Of a stretch of DNA of 64,000 bases, positions 11,274 to 23,338 are shown one piece after another. The notes under the pieces were generated by a model. The model did not search any database. It worked only from the letters and a program-made list of their open reading frames with translations, and had not been told where the DNA came from. Location of the stretch: NCBI RefSeq assembly GCF_025766255.1, contig NW_026516752.1:124001-188000 (forward strand), in the 5' to 3' direction. Within the stretch, counting starts at the first letter, position 1. Each line of letters begins with the position of its first letter. Source of the DNA: Zychaea mexicana (lineage: Eukaryota > Mucoromycota > Mucoromycetes > Mucorales > Lichtheimiaceae). Position numbers and translations under genes: made by a program.

Positions 11274-11774
11274 CTAAGTGAAGGTATTTTGTAGGATAAT
11301 ATTCAGGGCGATAGATCTCACTTGATCCTTATCCTCTGTAAAATATGCCTGAGGCCGGACGCGGCACCTCGCTACAAGCCTATTTGTACAACCCGCCAGT
11401 AGCATTAATCTTTCATTGACATACTCTCTCATAGCCAAGAGCGTATTGGCTTCTGCAAGATGGCTTGTAAGCTCAGTATGAACGTGTGAGCTCTCTTGTA
11501 CAAGGTTCGAGATCCTTTCGAACGCGCTTTCCATTGGTTGTGGTGTTGGTGTTGGTAATGTAGACGTAGCCGATCGCTCGTCAATGTCCATGGAGTCAGT
11601 TCTATGGCTACTTGTGCTCGGGTTTGGGCCCCATCCGCCTTCATTTATATTTGGAATATACGTGGGCGGTGATCCCCATCTATCTAGGTTGTGAAGGTCT
11701 GTTGTAGTTTCATGTGCCCATAGGGCAGCAATGTTAATTCCCGTGTTGCTCTGGATAATGTTGTTGTTGTTCAT
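11274..11774 (-). CDS. Extra ORF near the 3' end of gypsy-1, unknown function
   Basis: 166-codon frame starting ATG at 11774, downstream of pol and upstream of the 3' LTR. The N-terminal half is Asn/Thr/Pro-rich. A predicted helical stretch follows (about 83-125, SAFERISNLVQESSHVHTEL), and the C-terminus contains Arg/Cys residues. No signal peptide or membrane segment is visible, so it is not env-like. Unlike pol, the frame has no stop. The role is unknown; a capsid accessory or regulatory protein would be speculation. Confidence 0.4.
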   Translation of the reverse strand: MNNNNIIQSNTGINIAALWAHETTTDLHNLDRWGSPPTYIPNINEGGWGPNPSTSSHRTDSMDIDERSATSTLPTPTPQPMESAFERISNLVQESSHVHTELTSHLAEANTLLAMREYVNERLMLLAGCTNRLVARCRVRPQAYFTEDKDQVRSIALNIILQNTFT

Positions 11775-11946
11775 ATCTGCAATATGGTAGTAGTTATTTT
11801 CTCTCCTTTTCCTTTTCTTTGTCTTCTCTTTTATATGTTTTGTTTTTTTTTATTTCAGTCTTTTCTCTATGTATTTTATAATATGTTCTTCTCGAAGTGT
11901 AAATTTTTTTTATGCATTTGCACGCTTATATTTCAGAGTTATTGGT

Positions 11947-13900
11947 TTACGAACGTCCTCTGGTAGGTCGATAGCTACTATCTCTTTTCTCCTTTTTCTT
12001 TGTTTTTCTCCGATTTCCTACATTTTTAGTCCTTCTCGATTTTCCTTGCTGCGGCATCGTCTGTATTATTTCGTCTTGGTCTGATTCTGATACATCTTCT
12101 TGTGGTGGTACTGCATCGACCTCGTCAGTAATGAGGTGCAGCGATGCCTGAGATATTGGGGCTCGGTACTTGGTACCAGGTAAGGTATAAGAGTGCAATC
12201 GGTTTCCATGGTAGGGGTTCGGTAGGAATCTTCCTTGCATCGTTTTTAATCGATAGGTAACGCGTTTGTTGACCTTGTGAATTAAAATGGTCCTTCCCAT
12301 AGATCTTCTAGGCGTCCTGCCCAATTTCCTTCCAAGTGATTTTGATATACTTGAATAGTATCTCCAATTTGGAAAGGGCGTTATAGTTCCTTGCCTTACT
12401 GCAGTAATTTCTTTTCGATTCTCTGTTTCTGTGCCGCTTGTGCACTTTTGATTGTATCAATCGCTTCTTCTCTTATTGTATTGAGTCTTGTGATATGTTC
12501 CTCAAATAAGTCGAGTATGATCGTATCTTCGTCGCGCTCATCATCCTCTTCCAGGAGATCTGCAATGTTTGTTTGTGGTTGCACGTGTCGGTCGAAAGGT
12601 GTATGTGGTTCTCGTCCATTAATCAAGTAAAATAGAGATCTCTTCGTCGTTCCTTGTCGAATGCTGCGGTATGCGAATAGTAGTGCAGGTAGGTACATTG
12701 GCCAGTTCTTCTTTTCTTCTTTATTGAGTCTTTTCACCATGACTCCGACCGTTCGATTAAATTGTTCGACTAGTCCGTTTGCTTGTGGATGATATGGTGA
12801 TGTGAGTCGATGTTCGATGCCGTATTGCCTGCAGATGGCATTTACAAGGTTGTTTTGGATAGGTAAGCCATTGTCTGAGCACAAAACACGTGGGCAGCCA
12901 TGTATAGTAATGACACATTCGTAAACAAACAGAGAAACTTCTGCTGCATTTGCCACTTGTAAGGCACGTGCTTCGACATATTTGCTGAAAGAACAAATAG
13001 CTACAATGATATAGCGATGTAGGCTCTGGGCTGTTGGTAGATGTTTGATATCAATATGCACGTTCTCAAACGGAATGTTCGAAACAGGAATCGGGTATAG
13101 TGTTTCTTGGTTGTTGGGTTTCTTGTGTTGGTGACACCGGTCGCATTGTGCGATGAATTGCTGTACGTCTTCCGCCATTCCTCGCCAGTAGTATTTTGTT
13201 TTTAGCTTGAATAGTGTATTTTGGAATGCAAAATATCCCCCAAGAGGATGTTTGTGTACCATCCAGATTGCATCTTTGATCTCGCTCCTCTGTAGGATCA
13301 TTTTTGGCGTGGATCCTTTGCGGTAGAGTTTTCCATTTATAACGATATAGTGTTCGTTTTGAGTGCGAATTGTCTTCCGTAGTTCCTTGCTACTAGTTAG
13401 TGGGTATTCGAGTATTTTAAGATAATACTTGAGTCCGTTGTATATGTTGTTATCTATTGTGATTTTGGTTGTGACACAGTAGATGTAGTTGTATGTCGTC
13501 GAGTAATTTGAGAATGTTTCAAAATAAGCTTTGTGCGGGGTGATTTTGTAATAGTGTTGTGATCGACGTTGGTATGTTGCTATCAGTATTGTCTCATAAT
13601 GTGTTGATAATCAGTTTGTGATCGGCGTCCGGTTAGCTTTGTAGTATGTTGATTGATTGTGTTCAGTGTTTCAAGTGTTATGCAGTTGTTGTGGTCTAGA
13701 ATCTTTAGATTTGTTCGCGGCGTTTGGAATGTCCTATGTTGGTGACTCCGGTTATTTTTGGTGTATTCTTGTCTTGCTGTATTGGTTCGTCAGTCGTCGT
13801 CCTTTCTTCTTATTTTTTCTCTAGTTCAACGTCTTCGAAATTTCCACATTTGAATCGTAGGCAACGGTCGAATTGGGTAATTATAGTTATAGAACAGTGA
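11947..13900 (-). pseudogene. gypsy-1 integrase and C-terminal domain
   Basis: The main open part is 13301-12396. It has an HHCC zinc region (H-K-H...C-D-R-C-H near residues 16-58) and a catalytic core with HIDIKHL (first Asp), VLCSDNG (second Asp) and GLVEQFNR (Glu), which joins cDNA to the chromosome. Downstream, a TAA where CAA is expected at 12396 is followed by GDTIQVYQNHLEGNWAGRL and, after a further stop and frame change, TYRLKTMQGRF and YHGNRLHSY, typical of the gypsy integrase C-terminal region. No chromodomain is visible. Confidence 0.85.
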
Positions 13901-13904
13901 CACA

Positions 13905-15245
13905 AGATATTTCCTTTTCTGTCAACAATTTTAAATTCATCATTCATCATCAATAATCATTTTCTCCATTTTTTCACAAATATTATTTATATTTTTATTA
14001 TTATCTTTTTGTTTAATATCTAATACCTATTTTTGTTTTGGAATATATTGATATCTATAAACTGTAGAAGCATTTCTCTGTTTTATTGCTATAGTAATTA
14101 CATTATCATTTAATTTAAAATGAGCATCTACAATATCATATTTTTTATCATCTCTCTTATTACATAACATCTTTTTATATCTTTTAAAAAAGTACTATCC
14201 TCAAATGGATTCATAGTAATTGTTTTTATTATATATAATGAAATTCAATTTTCTATGAATAATAACTTTTTTCCAATATACTTTATCTGTCTAATCTTTA
14301 AGAAATTCTTTCCATATATTGTTTTCCTTATATCTTCTTCGCCATTGATACTCTTTTAAATATAAATATATATATTTTCTATTCCTATTTCTAATAGGTA
14401 TACCTTATTTTACTGCATTCCACAAGCTTTCAATATTATTTGTATGAACTTTTGTTATAGGGTCTTTAAAATATTTTGAATGATTAACTGTACTATGCTT
14501 ATAACCCAATTTATTAATATTTTTATATCCTTTCCATAAATCAGTATAAATTGTAGTACCCTTTTTAACATATTTTGATATGATTTTTTCTATACTTTCC
14601 AAATTTCTTTTTAGAATAGGACACATAAAGAGTTTTTTATTTTCAAATGGTAACTTGTTTTTTAACCTACTTCTCTCAATACCTCCTATTACCCAAGCAC
14701 CTTCTACTTTATGACCTTTATTATACTTTCTCTTTCCAATTTTTGTTTCATCAATCTCGACTATATAATTTCTTCCACCAATTTTATTTTTTTTATTAAC
14801 TAATTGCTTATTTTTTATATGTGTTCTAAATATATTTTTATAGGATGAAACAGTATTTTTATCAATTTCTAAACTAGATGATATACTTGATCCTATTGAT
14901 TTTTTTAAAAATTCATAAAGAATATGTAATTGAATATTAATAGGTAATTTCTTTTTATTAAAAAATAGTACCAGAAAATCGTGATTTAGATTTTTCACAT
15001 TTATAATTTCTACAAATAAATAATTTTCTTTTATAATCTAATCTTGTATCTTTATTACATATATCACATTTTTCATATTTATTAATATAATAATTATCTA
15101 ATAAATAGTTTATTGCTAATTTTTCACTATCAAATATTTCCTTTAATTTTCTGTATGGTTCTATAAACATTTAATATATACTATTTTTAATATAAATGAA
15201 ATTCAATTTTTAATCTCAAAATTAATTGAGTTTGAATTTTTGTGT
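13905..15245 (-). mobile_element. Merlin/IS1595-like DNA transposon
   Basis: An AT-rich island (visibly far lower GC than its host gypsy) interrupting gypsy-1 between RNase H and integrase. Weak terminal symmetry is visible: GTGACACAAGA near 13906 against the complement GTTACACAAAA ending near 15247. No clean 8-9 bp duplication could be assigned, so the edges are approximate to within tens of bases. It carries one broken transposase. Confidence 0.65.
14290..15170 (-). pseudogene. ISXO2/IS1595-like (Merlin) transposase
   Basis: Starts at ATG 15170 with an N-terminal zinc ribbon (C-D-I-C...C-R-N-Y-K-C near residues 35-60). A one-base slip in a T run near 14958 changes frame to the segment 14998-14405. 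The DDE core is clear: VEIDETKIG (Asp), TTIYTDLWKGY (Asp) and NNIESLW (Glu), with IGGIERS between. A TAA at 14405 is followed in the same frame by a typical C-terminal YLKEYQWRRRY block to about 14290. The family is shared between bacterial IS1595 elements and eukaryotic Merlin transposons. The frameshift and stop make it inactive. Confidence 0.85.
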
Positions 15246-15249
15246 AACG

Positions 15250-15503
15250 AACTTTTCTTAATATTTCTCCGGTTGAATTTGCTGTTCGTGGTTTCTCTAA
15301 ATCCTGGTAGTCTGCTAAGGAATTCAATGTTTCGGTTTTGGTGGGCGCTCTTGTAGTGTACGTCGAATTTGTATTCGCTCAGTGTCTCAATCTACCTGGC
15401 CATTATGCCTGTTGGTTCTTTCTGGTTTAATGTTTCACGTAGTGTGCTATAGTCACAATACACGTCGAATTTGTTCAACAAGAATGGTTTCAAGAGCCTT
15501 ACA
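15250..15503 (-). pseudogene. gypsy-1 RNase H, C-terminal part
   Basis: Continuation of RNase H beyond hAT-1, joined through the TSD GCCTTACA: minus-strand residues LKPFLLNKFDVYCDYSTL, then IETLSEYKFDVHYKSAHQNRN and FLSRLPGF. The Y-C-D-Y and H-Q-N-R-N...L-S-R pattern is the end of a retroelement RNase H. A TAG occurs before IETLSE. It is interrupted again below about 15245 by the Merlin-like element. Confidence 0.75.
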
Positions 15504-16044
15504 TAGGGGTCTTCATTCACGGATTCGAAATGGATTGCAGCGAACTCAGATCCGTTTCGTTTTTAAACGGATCGATTTTTTGAAATCCAGATCTGATCCG
15601 GATTATAAAACTGCAGTTCCAATCCGTTTTGTGAGAATCCGGATTGAATCCGGATCAATTTCGAATCAGCACGTCAGCACAAGGCTCATTAAACGACGTA
15701 TATATAAATGGGAAATGACGACATAAAAAAAGCACATTTTCTTATGACCAGGATTGAGTTATCGTGAAGTTTATCGTAGTCGTTATAGAGCGTGTCGTAA
15801 TGGTGAGAAAGCAATAAAGACAGGCAGCAAGATTTGAAAAAGCATTTCAAAGTATAAAATGTATTTGGAAAAAATTATTTATTTTCTATATGTAATAACC
15901 AGAGCGCCGGAACGAATAGTGTATAAGAAGTAAAAAAAAGGTGGGAAGAGGATGACGGAAAGAAGAGATGTAGGTAAAAGGGAAAAGGGGAAAAGAGAAA
16001 AAAGCAGTCTTCAGAAAACCAAAAGGGACAAATTTTGTTGCAGC

Positions 16045-18445
16045 CTACTTCTCACCAAAAAATTTGCTCCATGAGTCAATCAACACACTTGCCTTTAGCT
16101 TCTTTGAAGCAAGTCTGTTCCGCGAGCTAGGAACATACTGCTTTGCACGAGAAAACGTGCGCTCTAATCCTGTCGACGAGGCTGGAATTGCTAAGTATCT
16201 TCGTGCCATTCTTTTCAACTCGGGCCAGTCGTTCATTTCCGATCGCCAATATTCCAATACTACGCCGTTGTCAGCCCCACCGTTTGGATCAGTCACTGTA
16301 TCCGCCTGGATGTACTTCTCAAGCTGGTCTTTGTTGATGACCGCCTTCTTGATCAGTGCATCGGGGTTTGTAGGAGTCATGACTTGGCTTCTGCTTAGCT
16401 TATAGGACTCCCACGCCTTTTCGACCAGCTCGATTGCGTCCGTCCGAAATAGACCCCAGTTCTCGCTTTCCCACCATTCATACTTTAGGCGCGGGTCCAT
16501 GGCCGTCGCAACAGTGTACGCATGTCCTTCTGCTTTGCAGTAATATCCTTGCAACTTATTCTACCCGCATTTTGCAGCTGCTGCAAGTTCCGGCCACGTC
16601 TACAATTGCAAAGGAAAGTTTTAGAACTTCACTGCTTCTATACGGGAGTGTTTTTACATTTATGCTGATTAAACGTTTACTTACTTCTTTCCATTGTTCT
16701 TGGTAATGCTCAAGTTTGTCTAACAATCGATTGTAGCTCAGGATTACGAGGTTCATAGTGGCATATGAGGAACCTGATAGCAACGGCGTCAACTTGGCGA
16801 ATTCATGGAGCAACTCACAGATACATTCCAGGCAAACCCATTCAGTGTCTGTCAGCTGGTAGTTCTGTAGACCTGCTATATTGTGGCATGCTCGATTGTA
16901 GTTACGCTTCACTTTCAAGGCCCTTTGCAGCATGTCAAAGGTGGAGTTCCAGCGGGTACGCACGTCCAAGATCAGCTCAAGCTCCTCTGAAGACCCGGCA
17001 ACATCTTCACCTCCATCTTCTCCACTGGCGCCTTGCTTTGGCTGGTGTAAGGACTTGAATGTCTCGAGATATTGATTGTTTTTTTGTGGTGTCGTGCGGA
17101 TACTGACAATGCCTTTACGAAGCTTACGCAGTGTTTTGCCTAGGTAAGAGAGAAACGACGATGATAATTAACATGGTGTGTGTACTGTTAGCTTGTGTGT
17201 TTTTTCGTACCTGTACTGAACACTGCTATATCGTCGCTACCAGTTAAAGCTTCTTGCTCATCATTATACGCCTCGCCATGCAACCCGTCGTGGAGAATCG
17301 CCTGCACTGCTAAATTCAAAACATGGGTTATGTAGGGTATACGGTTCTGCGTGGCGTCAAAAATATCCGCGCCGACCTGGAACTCCAAGTTTTGCGCCAT
17401 TGTGTTCATATTGGAAGCATTATCTGCCGTCAAGAAGAATGGTTTTGTTGCAAGGCTCCAGTCACCCAGCACCTTGAGGAATGCGTCTGCCATGTTGGCT
17501 CCTGTATGTGGACCGGTGAGAAGCTCCAGACCAAGGACGATTGATTGCTGGTTCCAATCATTGTCGATCCAGTGGGCCGTGATACCAAGAAAAGAAGCCC
17601 TCCACTCACTTGTCTAGGCATCGACGGTGTATGATAGGAACGGCACGTCTTTCAGTACCTCGAATATGCGAGTGCGGTAGATATGGTATGTGTCAAACAA
17701 ATCGCGGGCGGCAGTGCTGTCACTTGGCAATTTGACATGCGTAGTTGTGGTGCTGATTGTGCAAGATTCAGCAGCGACTGGAACCGCGGATTCTCGACGA
17801 TCGCAAATGGCAAAGCAGCAGACACGAGAAAAAGACAAAGTGCGTGACGGAATGCTTCAGAGCTGAACCTGGAAACGCCAAAACCAGGAGCAAGAAAGGC
17901 GTCGAGCGTTTGTCCCTGTAGTGGTGCATCAACGGAAGTATTCTTGGTAATATTGTGGTTCTTGAGCAAATGGTTGGATAGACCGTCGTAGTACCTTTGG
18001 GATCTTGGTATTTTCTATTGCAGAAACCGTTGCCGACCGGAACATTGCAATAATAAAAGATGCCGCCACTCTGGCTTTCGTGGGCCTCTCTGAACCATTT
18101 GTACACCCAACTTTTGCGCGCTTTGACAGTTTTTCCCTTGGTTTGCCGCTTATTGGTACCTGAAATGACGCTTTCGATATCGCTGGTGCTCTCTATTTCA
18201 ACGATGTCAGCATCGGTTGACATGGCAGACGATTGGCGGTCAACTGACATAAAGCTTTGGGCCCGAGCAAGAGTTGATGATTCCTAACCAACGGTAACGA
18301 CTTATATTAGTACAGATGGTCAGGTACGTATTTGTGATGCAACAGGTTTATGATATAAACATACTTCGCCATGATCGGACAAGTCATCATGATTGCTGGT
18401 GGAAAGACGGCGTTTACCAAGAATTGAAAACTCGGGTTGGTTCAT
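16045..18445 (-). pseudogene. hAT-1 transposase
   Basis: Start ATG 18445; exon 1 18365-18445, intron 18284-18364, then the main body. Segments in order: an N-terminal acidic region; a BED-like finger with YYCNVPVGNGFC and HLLKNH (about 18060-17950); the core with YTVDA-stop-TSEW near 17610; LTADNASNMNTMA near 17420; a GT-AG intron near 17150-17205; GKTLRKLRKG and LDVRTRWNSTFDMLQ near 16970; an intron near 16560-16690; ATAMDPRLKYEWWE; and the C-terminal hAT dimerisation block ending SKFFGEK at 16045. Two frame changes (near 18005 and 17770) and a TAG in place of Trp at 17611 disable it. hAT transposases act as dimers or multimers on the terminal and subterminal motifs. Confidence 0.9.
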
Positions 18446-19935
18446 TGTAAGTATCTACACAGGCATGGCAGTGTATTAATATATGGTAAAGAAAAGTGGT
18501 AGGATACATCACAAAATAATGCAAGTGAAAAGTGGTATAGCTTACTCGGTTATTAAAATAAAAATATGCGGATATGCTTTGAATCGTTCTTCTCTTCTTG
18601 CTTTTATATATGTTGCTTCCTTGTTCTTTTACATCTCTTTTTGCAGCATGATAGACTTTCAAGCATGATAGATTTTCAAGCATGATAGTAAAGCACTTCT
18701 ACATCGTGCATTAACGATCCGCTACAGCGCCGGGATGACGCTTGATAGGATAGGACGTAATTTCCTTAAATGTAATTTATTTCCGCCACAATTGGGCCCA
18801 ACTCAAAAAGATCTACGGTATCATGCTATCGGTGCAAACCGGGTTTGCTTTTTTGCTAAATAAAACAGCTATCGATATTCAGTGGGTGCCTCCGTATTAT
18901 AATGTCTGATAAGCTTTCTACTTTTCCACACCCATGTATGCTTATGCCCATCACTATTGAATTACGAGATTCCGTTAACTTGATTCCGCTGATAACAAAT
19001 CCCGTTGACATCGGAGCCATTTGCTTTGATATGCTCCTGATATACGAGACATACTTTGCTTGACATTGCCGATAACTGCCCATTGAAAATCGTTGCATTT
19101 ACTTTGACTTTTTTTACACTGCTATCCTACTGATAAGCAAAACATTTTTACTTGACTTTGTTGATAACTGCCTATTTGGTTCCGGGATCAATGCTTTGTT
19201 TTCCGCTACAGTGTATATACCATTGTTAACTTTCATCTATCTTTGATTTTATCCATTGCCGCTATCATATCATTCGTTTATTGTTTTCAGCCTTTAGGAG
19301 ATGTCTATATTCTATAATACAACTTTGGTTAATTAAGCTAACTGATGGGTATACAGTTCTCTTCTAGCAATAAACAAGCTCAAAATCTTATGATCACATC
19401 AAATAATGGAAATGGTATTGGACAGCCATGTTTCTTTCCGTTATAGTGTATGGCATAAGAACAGCGAGGCCATTCTGCTATATTTTGATACACGATAGTA
19501 GATGGATGGCTATATAACGCAAGCATACCTCAATATCATGTGTAAGTTGAAAAAATAGAGGATCTATCATCATATACTTTGGTGTTTGCAGAGTCGGTAC
19601 TTTGATGCTGCAACAATATGGATACTACTGCTACTTTTACTTCTGCACCATTTACAACTTTACTAACTTAGCGCAAATAAAAACTCGTTTTTGTTTTCTA
19701 TAAATGGAGTTGTGAGTTGAGGTGCATTGTACTAGAATTAGCATGCTGTGCATTCGACATGGGAAAAACGGATCAAACGGATCAAACGGATCGCAAACTT
19801 TTGAACCGTTTTTGATCCGGATCAGCAATCTCGAATCCGAATCCGTTTCGTTTCGTAAAAAATGCAATCTTAATCCGTTTCATTTCAATTCGAAACGAAA
19901 CGGATCAGCCAATCCGGATTTTCTGAGTACCCCTA
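18446..19935. other. hAT-1 upstream and right subterminal region
   Basis: Non-coding 1.5 kb upstream of the hAT-1 transposase. The last 170 bp are an array of AAACGGAT and ATCCG hexamer-like motifs, including three AAACGGATC in a row at about 19766-19792. It probably holds the promoter and transposase binding sites. Confidence 0.6.
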
Positions 19936-19943
19936 GCCTTACA

Positions 19944-21973
19944 CTCCAGACAAGACATGCCGTCTCTAATCAGGAACTGCTATAGTTCTTTTCTCCTTTT
20001 GTGGTGACGCGTGAGTGGTAAGATATTACTCTCTCTTTTCCTTGGTCGTCCTTTTGCATTAATGCTGCGCCAAATGCTTCCTTTGATGCATCTACTCTCA
20101 GTATGAAAGGTCTATGGAAATCTGGTCGTGCTAGGATGGGTGGAGAAATAAGAGTTTCTTTCAGTTTATTAAAAGCTTTTGTTTCCTCTTCTCCCTATGG
20201 CTTGGCATCTTGCTTGGTCTGGTTATATAGTACTCGTGCTATCGCACTGAACCGCGGTATCCAGTTTCGGTACCATGACATACAGCCTAAAAAGGACTTC
20301 AGCTGTGTCACAGTTTTCGGTATTGGTAATTCTCGAATTTTCTTGGTGCGTGCTTCATCTACGCAAATTCCTTCTCCAGTGATGATATGTCCAAGGAATG
20401 AAATATCAGTTTTGAAAAACCAACATTTTTTAACTCCACGTTTTAGTCCAGCATTTCGTAAACATTCAAATACTCGGCGAAGGTGTTCAAGATGGTCTTC
20501 AGTTGTTTTTGAATGCACGTTCAAGTCATCCAGGTATCGACAAAGTATGTCTTCTTCTTTTTGGAATGCTAGTCGTACTAGGGTTACAAAAACAGATGGT
20601 GCGGCGTGGTATCCTTGTGGTAGTCGGTTGAACTCATATGCTCCAAATTTTGTAGAGAAAGCCGTTAGCGGTTTGCTTTGTTCGGCGAGTTTTACTTAGA
20701 AGTATCCATCCTTTAAGTCAAGGCTTGAAAAAATTCGGGATTGTCCTACAGCTTGTATTTCCTGCCAAAAGTTGTCTACATATGTCGCCGGTCGTATAGA
20801 TGATTTATTTAACCCTCGCATGTCGGCAATAAATCTGTATGACTTAATGTCCTTTTTCTTGATGAGCATGACAGGTGCGGCCCAGGGTGAGTTGGATGGT
20901 CGTATTATTCCGAGGCAGCAGTATCAATCGAGTTCCTTTTTCAGTGCAGCAGCTTCTACAGGTGCTAATCTGTAGGGTTTGGAGGCTACTGGTATCGCGT
21001 CCTTCTTTAGAGTGATTTTATGTTCCAATAGGTCGGTACATCCAAGATAGTCGTCTGTCCAGGCAAAGCAGTCTTGATATTGTCGTACGAGTTCGAGAAA
21101 GGCTTTTCATAGCTTGCCATTGTGGTCATCAGGGATGTCATGTATGTTGAGTAACTTTAATTGTTCTTCGGCTAACAGGGTCGGTGTTGGAATATCTTTG
21201 TTGGATTCGGTTCGGTTCACCATTGGTGTTTCTATTCCAGGGCCTGCATTGTCTTGTATTTCGTGAAAGGTGCCAATAAAGCTCGGTGGTGAAATAATCA
21301 ATTGTGAAGGCAGATTATTTTTGATCGTGATGGTGAAGGCTGTGGCTCCTTGTTCTACGTCTGGGCAGAAGTATTCATGTCTTGTTTCTGCAGGGTGGAC
21401 TCCTTGTTCTGGTACAAAATATAGTGGTTTCGTTGTGGGTCTGAGAAATCTACCGTGCACTTGAGTGGTAAAATCGGCGGGTATAGTAATGTTCTCTCTC
21501 GACCAAACTTCTATAGTGTTATCCGGCTCTATGTTCCTGGTCTCCAGTAGCATAGGTGGTTGTGCACCGTGATCTAAGAAGAATAACTCTTCCTCGTATC
21601 GGGCTCCTTGTCGTTGCATTGTTGAATATGGATATTGTAGGTTGATATCGTAACCATATATCTCTTCATTGTTCAAGTCTTCAGAGTATACGGTATCGGA
21701 GTCATCATCTCGTATATAATGTTGCTCCATGTAGTCTCCTAGTAAGAATCCACTTGGGATATCTACTTCGCAGAATGAAAAGTTTACTAGGGTGATCGTG
21801 CAGTCTGTGGCTCCAGCTCATATGCTAGGATAATTGGTTGCTTCAATGGGTGCAGTCGCTGATATTTGTGGATAGAAGTTTACATCTGCAGAGATTGTGC
21901 GAGGTAATTTCCCATAGAAATATGCTTTTCCCTTTGGTGGTGTTGTGAATCCATCGGCTGTTTCGACTTCAAA
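19944..21973 (-). pseudogene. gypsy-1 linker, reverse transcriptase and start of RNase H
   Basis: Same frame as the protease, with interspersed stops. The region 21730-21107 is an acidic spacer of unknown function. Reverse transcriptase follows: RFIADMRGLN near 20840, SSLDLKDGYF near 20715 (then TAA where CAA is expected), FNRLPQGYHAAPSVF near 20610, and the catalytic YLDD at about 20540. The connection and the RNase H start (RVDASKEAFGAAL near 20090) follow, until the sequence is cut at 19944 by hAT-1. Stops at about 21830, 21108, 20925, 20698, 20195 and 19980 make it inactive. Confidence 0.85.
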
Positions 21974-23158
21974 TCAGGGTGATCCATCGGCAGCTGTCCA
22001 TTCCTTGACATTTGGTTTATAACGTTGGCGGTCATCGTTTAGAAAGAATTCTGCATGTCTTGTTTGTTCGATCTCCTCTTCTCCCGAGGATTCTTCATCA
22101 TCACTTTCTTCTGGTGAAATTGATTCGTCGCTTTCACTACTAGAGTATTCGTAGTTGCTATCGTCGCTTTTGGTTTCAGATTCTTCTATGTCGGATTCGT
22201 CGGATTCTTCGTATAATGTTATATGCGGTTCTTGGTAATGTTGTGTCTTCTTGCTGGGCATTTCTCGAACGTACATAAGTGGTGCACAGGATTGTTTTCC
22301 TTTGTAGTTGACGGTGATGGTTGCATCCTTAAAATTTATCTTTGCTTTTACAATATCCAAGAAGTTTGTTCCAATAATGAGTGACACTAGGCAATTACCT
22401 AATACTTTGACTGTAATAGGCACTTCAAGGAAATTGCCAACTTGGATTTTGAAGTCTCGAATTACTCCTTGGTAGGCTTGAAACTTCCCATTGCCCAAAG
22501 TAAACACTGTGTTTGACGGTCCATCAATCTTTAGAGTTAATGTGGCCGCAAGCATTCTTGATATACAGGTTTTGGCTGCTCCTGTATCAATAAGTGTTTC
22601 AACTAGATGTCCTTTCAGATGAAAATTTGCGTATGCTGCAGTTGAGTCTAGATTTGGCTTCAGTTCCAATATGTTTAGAGATTTATCTTTTCTTCTGCGT
22701 ACAGCAGTGAAGCTATGTAGGTCTCGTCTAAAATTAGGACAAGCCTTGATAAGTTCTCCGATCTTTATTTGGGCTGTTATGTTGGATACATCTTCTACAA
22801 TATCGTAGTCGATAATTGGTTTCGTTCTAGGCGCGCGTCGTGGCTTTGGTTTTCTTGCTTCGTCGATGTTGTTCTTCCATATAGGCTCCTTTCCTTTGTT
22901 CGGGGATCTGTCTATTTCCATCGGTCGTTCAACTGATCGATCCGTCATCGTTTGGTCATTCCTAGTAGTATCCATTGGTGTAGCCATCTCTTTTGGTATA
23001 GCCTGTGGTTGGTTCGTCGGCTCATTGGTTCTTGAAGATGATGGTCGTTTGTTGATTTCTTGTTCCTGGAATTGTACTCGTCGTTGTCGTTTCTTCGCTG
23101 GATCGGGCTTGTCTGCGTGTACAATTTTGTTGACTTTTGATCCTGATCTCAGGCTCAT
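21974..23158 (-). pseudogene. gypsy-1 protease region of Pol
   Basis: 394-codon open frame, same reading frame as gag. A basic, Pro-rich N-terminus precedes an aspartic protease core with LIDTGAAKTCIS at about residues 190-201; the Asp-Thr-Gly is the active-site triad. It is followed by the flap-like and hydrophobic SLIIGTNFLD region (about 260) and a Ser/Asp/Glu-rich linker. The frame ends at a TGA that probably replaced CGA, and continues below 21974 towards reverse transcriptase with further stops. This enzyme would cleave the Gag-Pol polyprotein in the particle. Confidence 0.8.
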
Positions 23159-23338
23159 ACTTAGTGTTTTCTAAGCTCAAGAGTCGCTTTTGTACAGTGT
23201 ATAAGTCTTGAGCATTGTTATATTCTCGATGTTGCAGGTGGGATTTGCTTTTGCTTTTGGTTGTTTTTCGGTTCCTTGCGGGTTTGTTATAGCTGGTGGG
23301 GGCGTTCAGTTGACCGCGTCTCTCATGAGCAACTGGCC

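Larger units (their letters stand above)
15504..19935 (-). mobile_element. hAT transposon (hAT-1), full length
   Basis: 4432-bp element with an exact 8-bp duplication GCCTTACA (15496-15503 and 19936-19943). Terminal inverted repeats start TAGGGGTCTTCA on the left and TAGGGGTACTCA on the right. Subterminal zones (15540-15670, 19765-19920) are packed with AAACGGATC and ATCCGGATT motifs. It inserted into gypsy-1 RNase H; removing it and one duplication restores that frame. One transposase gene is on the minus strand. Confidence 0.97.

Noticed and set aside
14405..15170. Bacterial contamination or insertion sequence
   Set aside because: The transposase is IS1595-like, but it lies inside a fungal gypsy element with continuous flanks; the eukaryotic Merlin group explains it.
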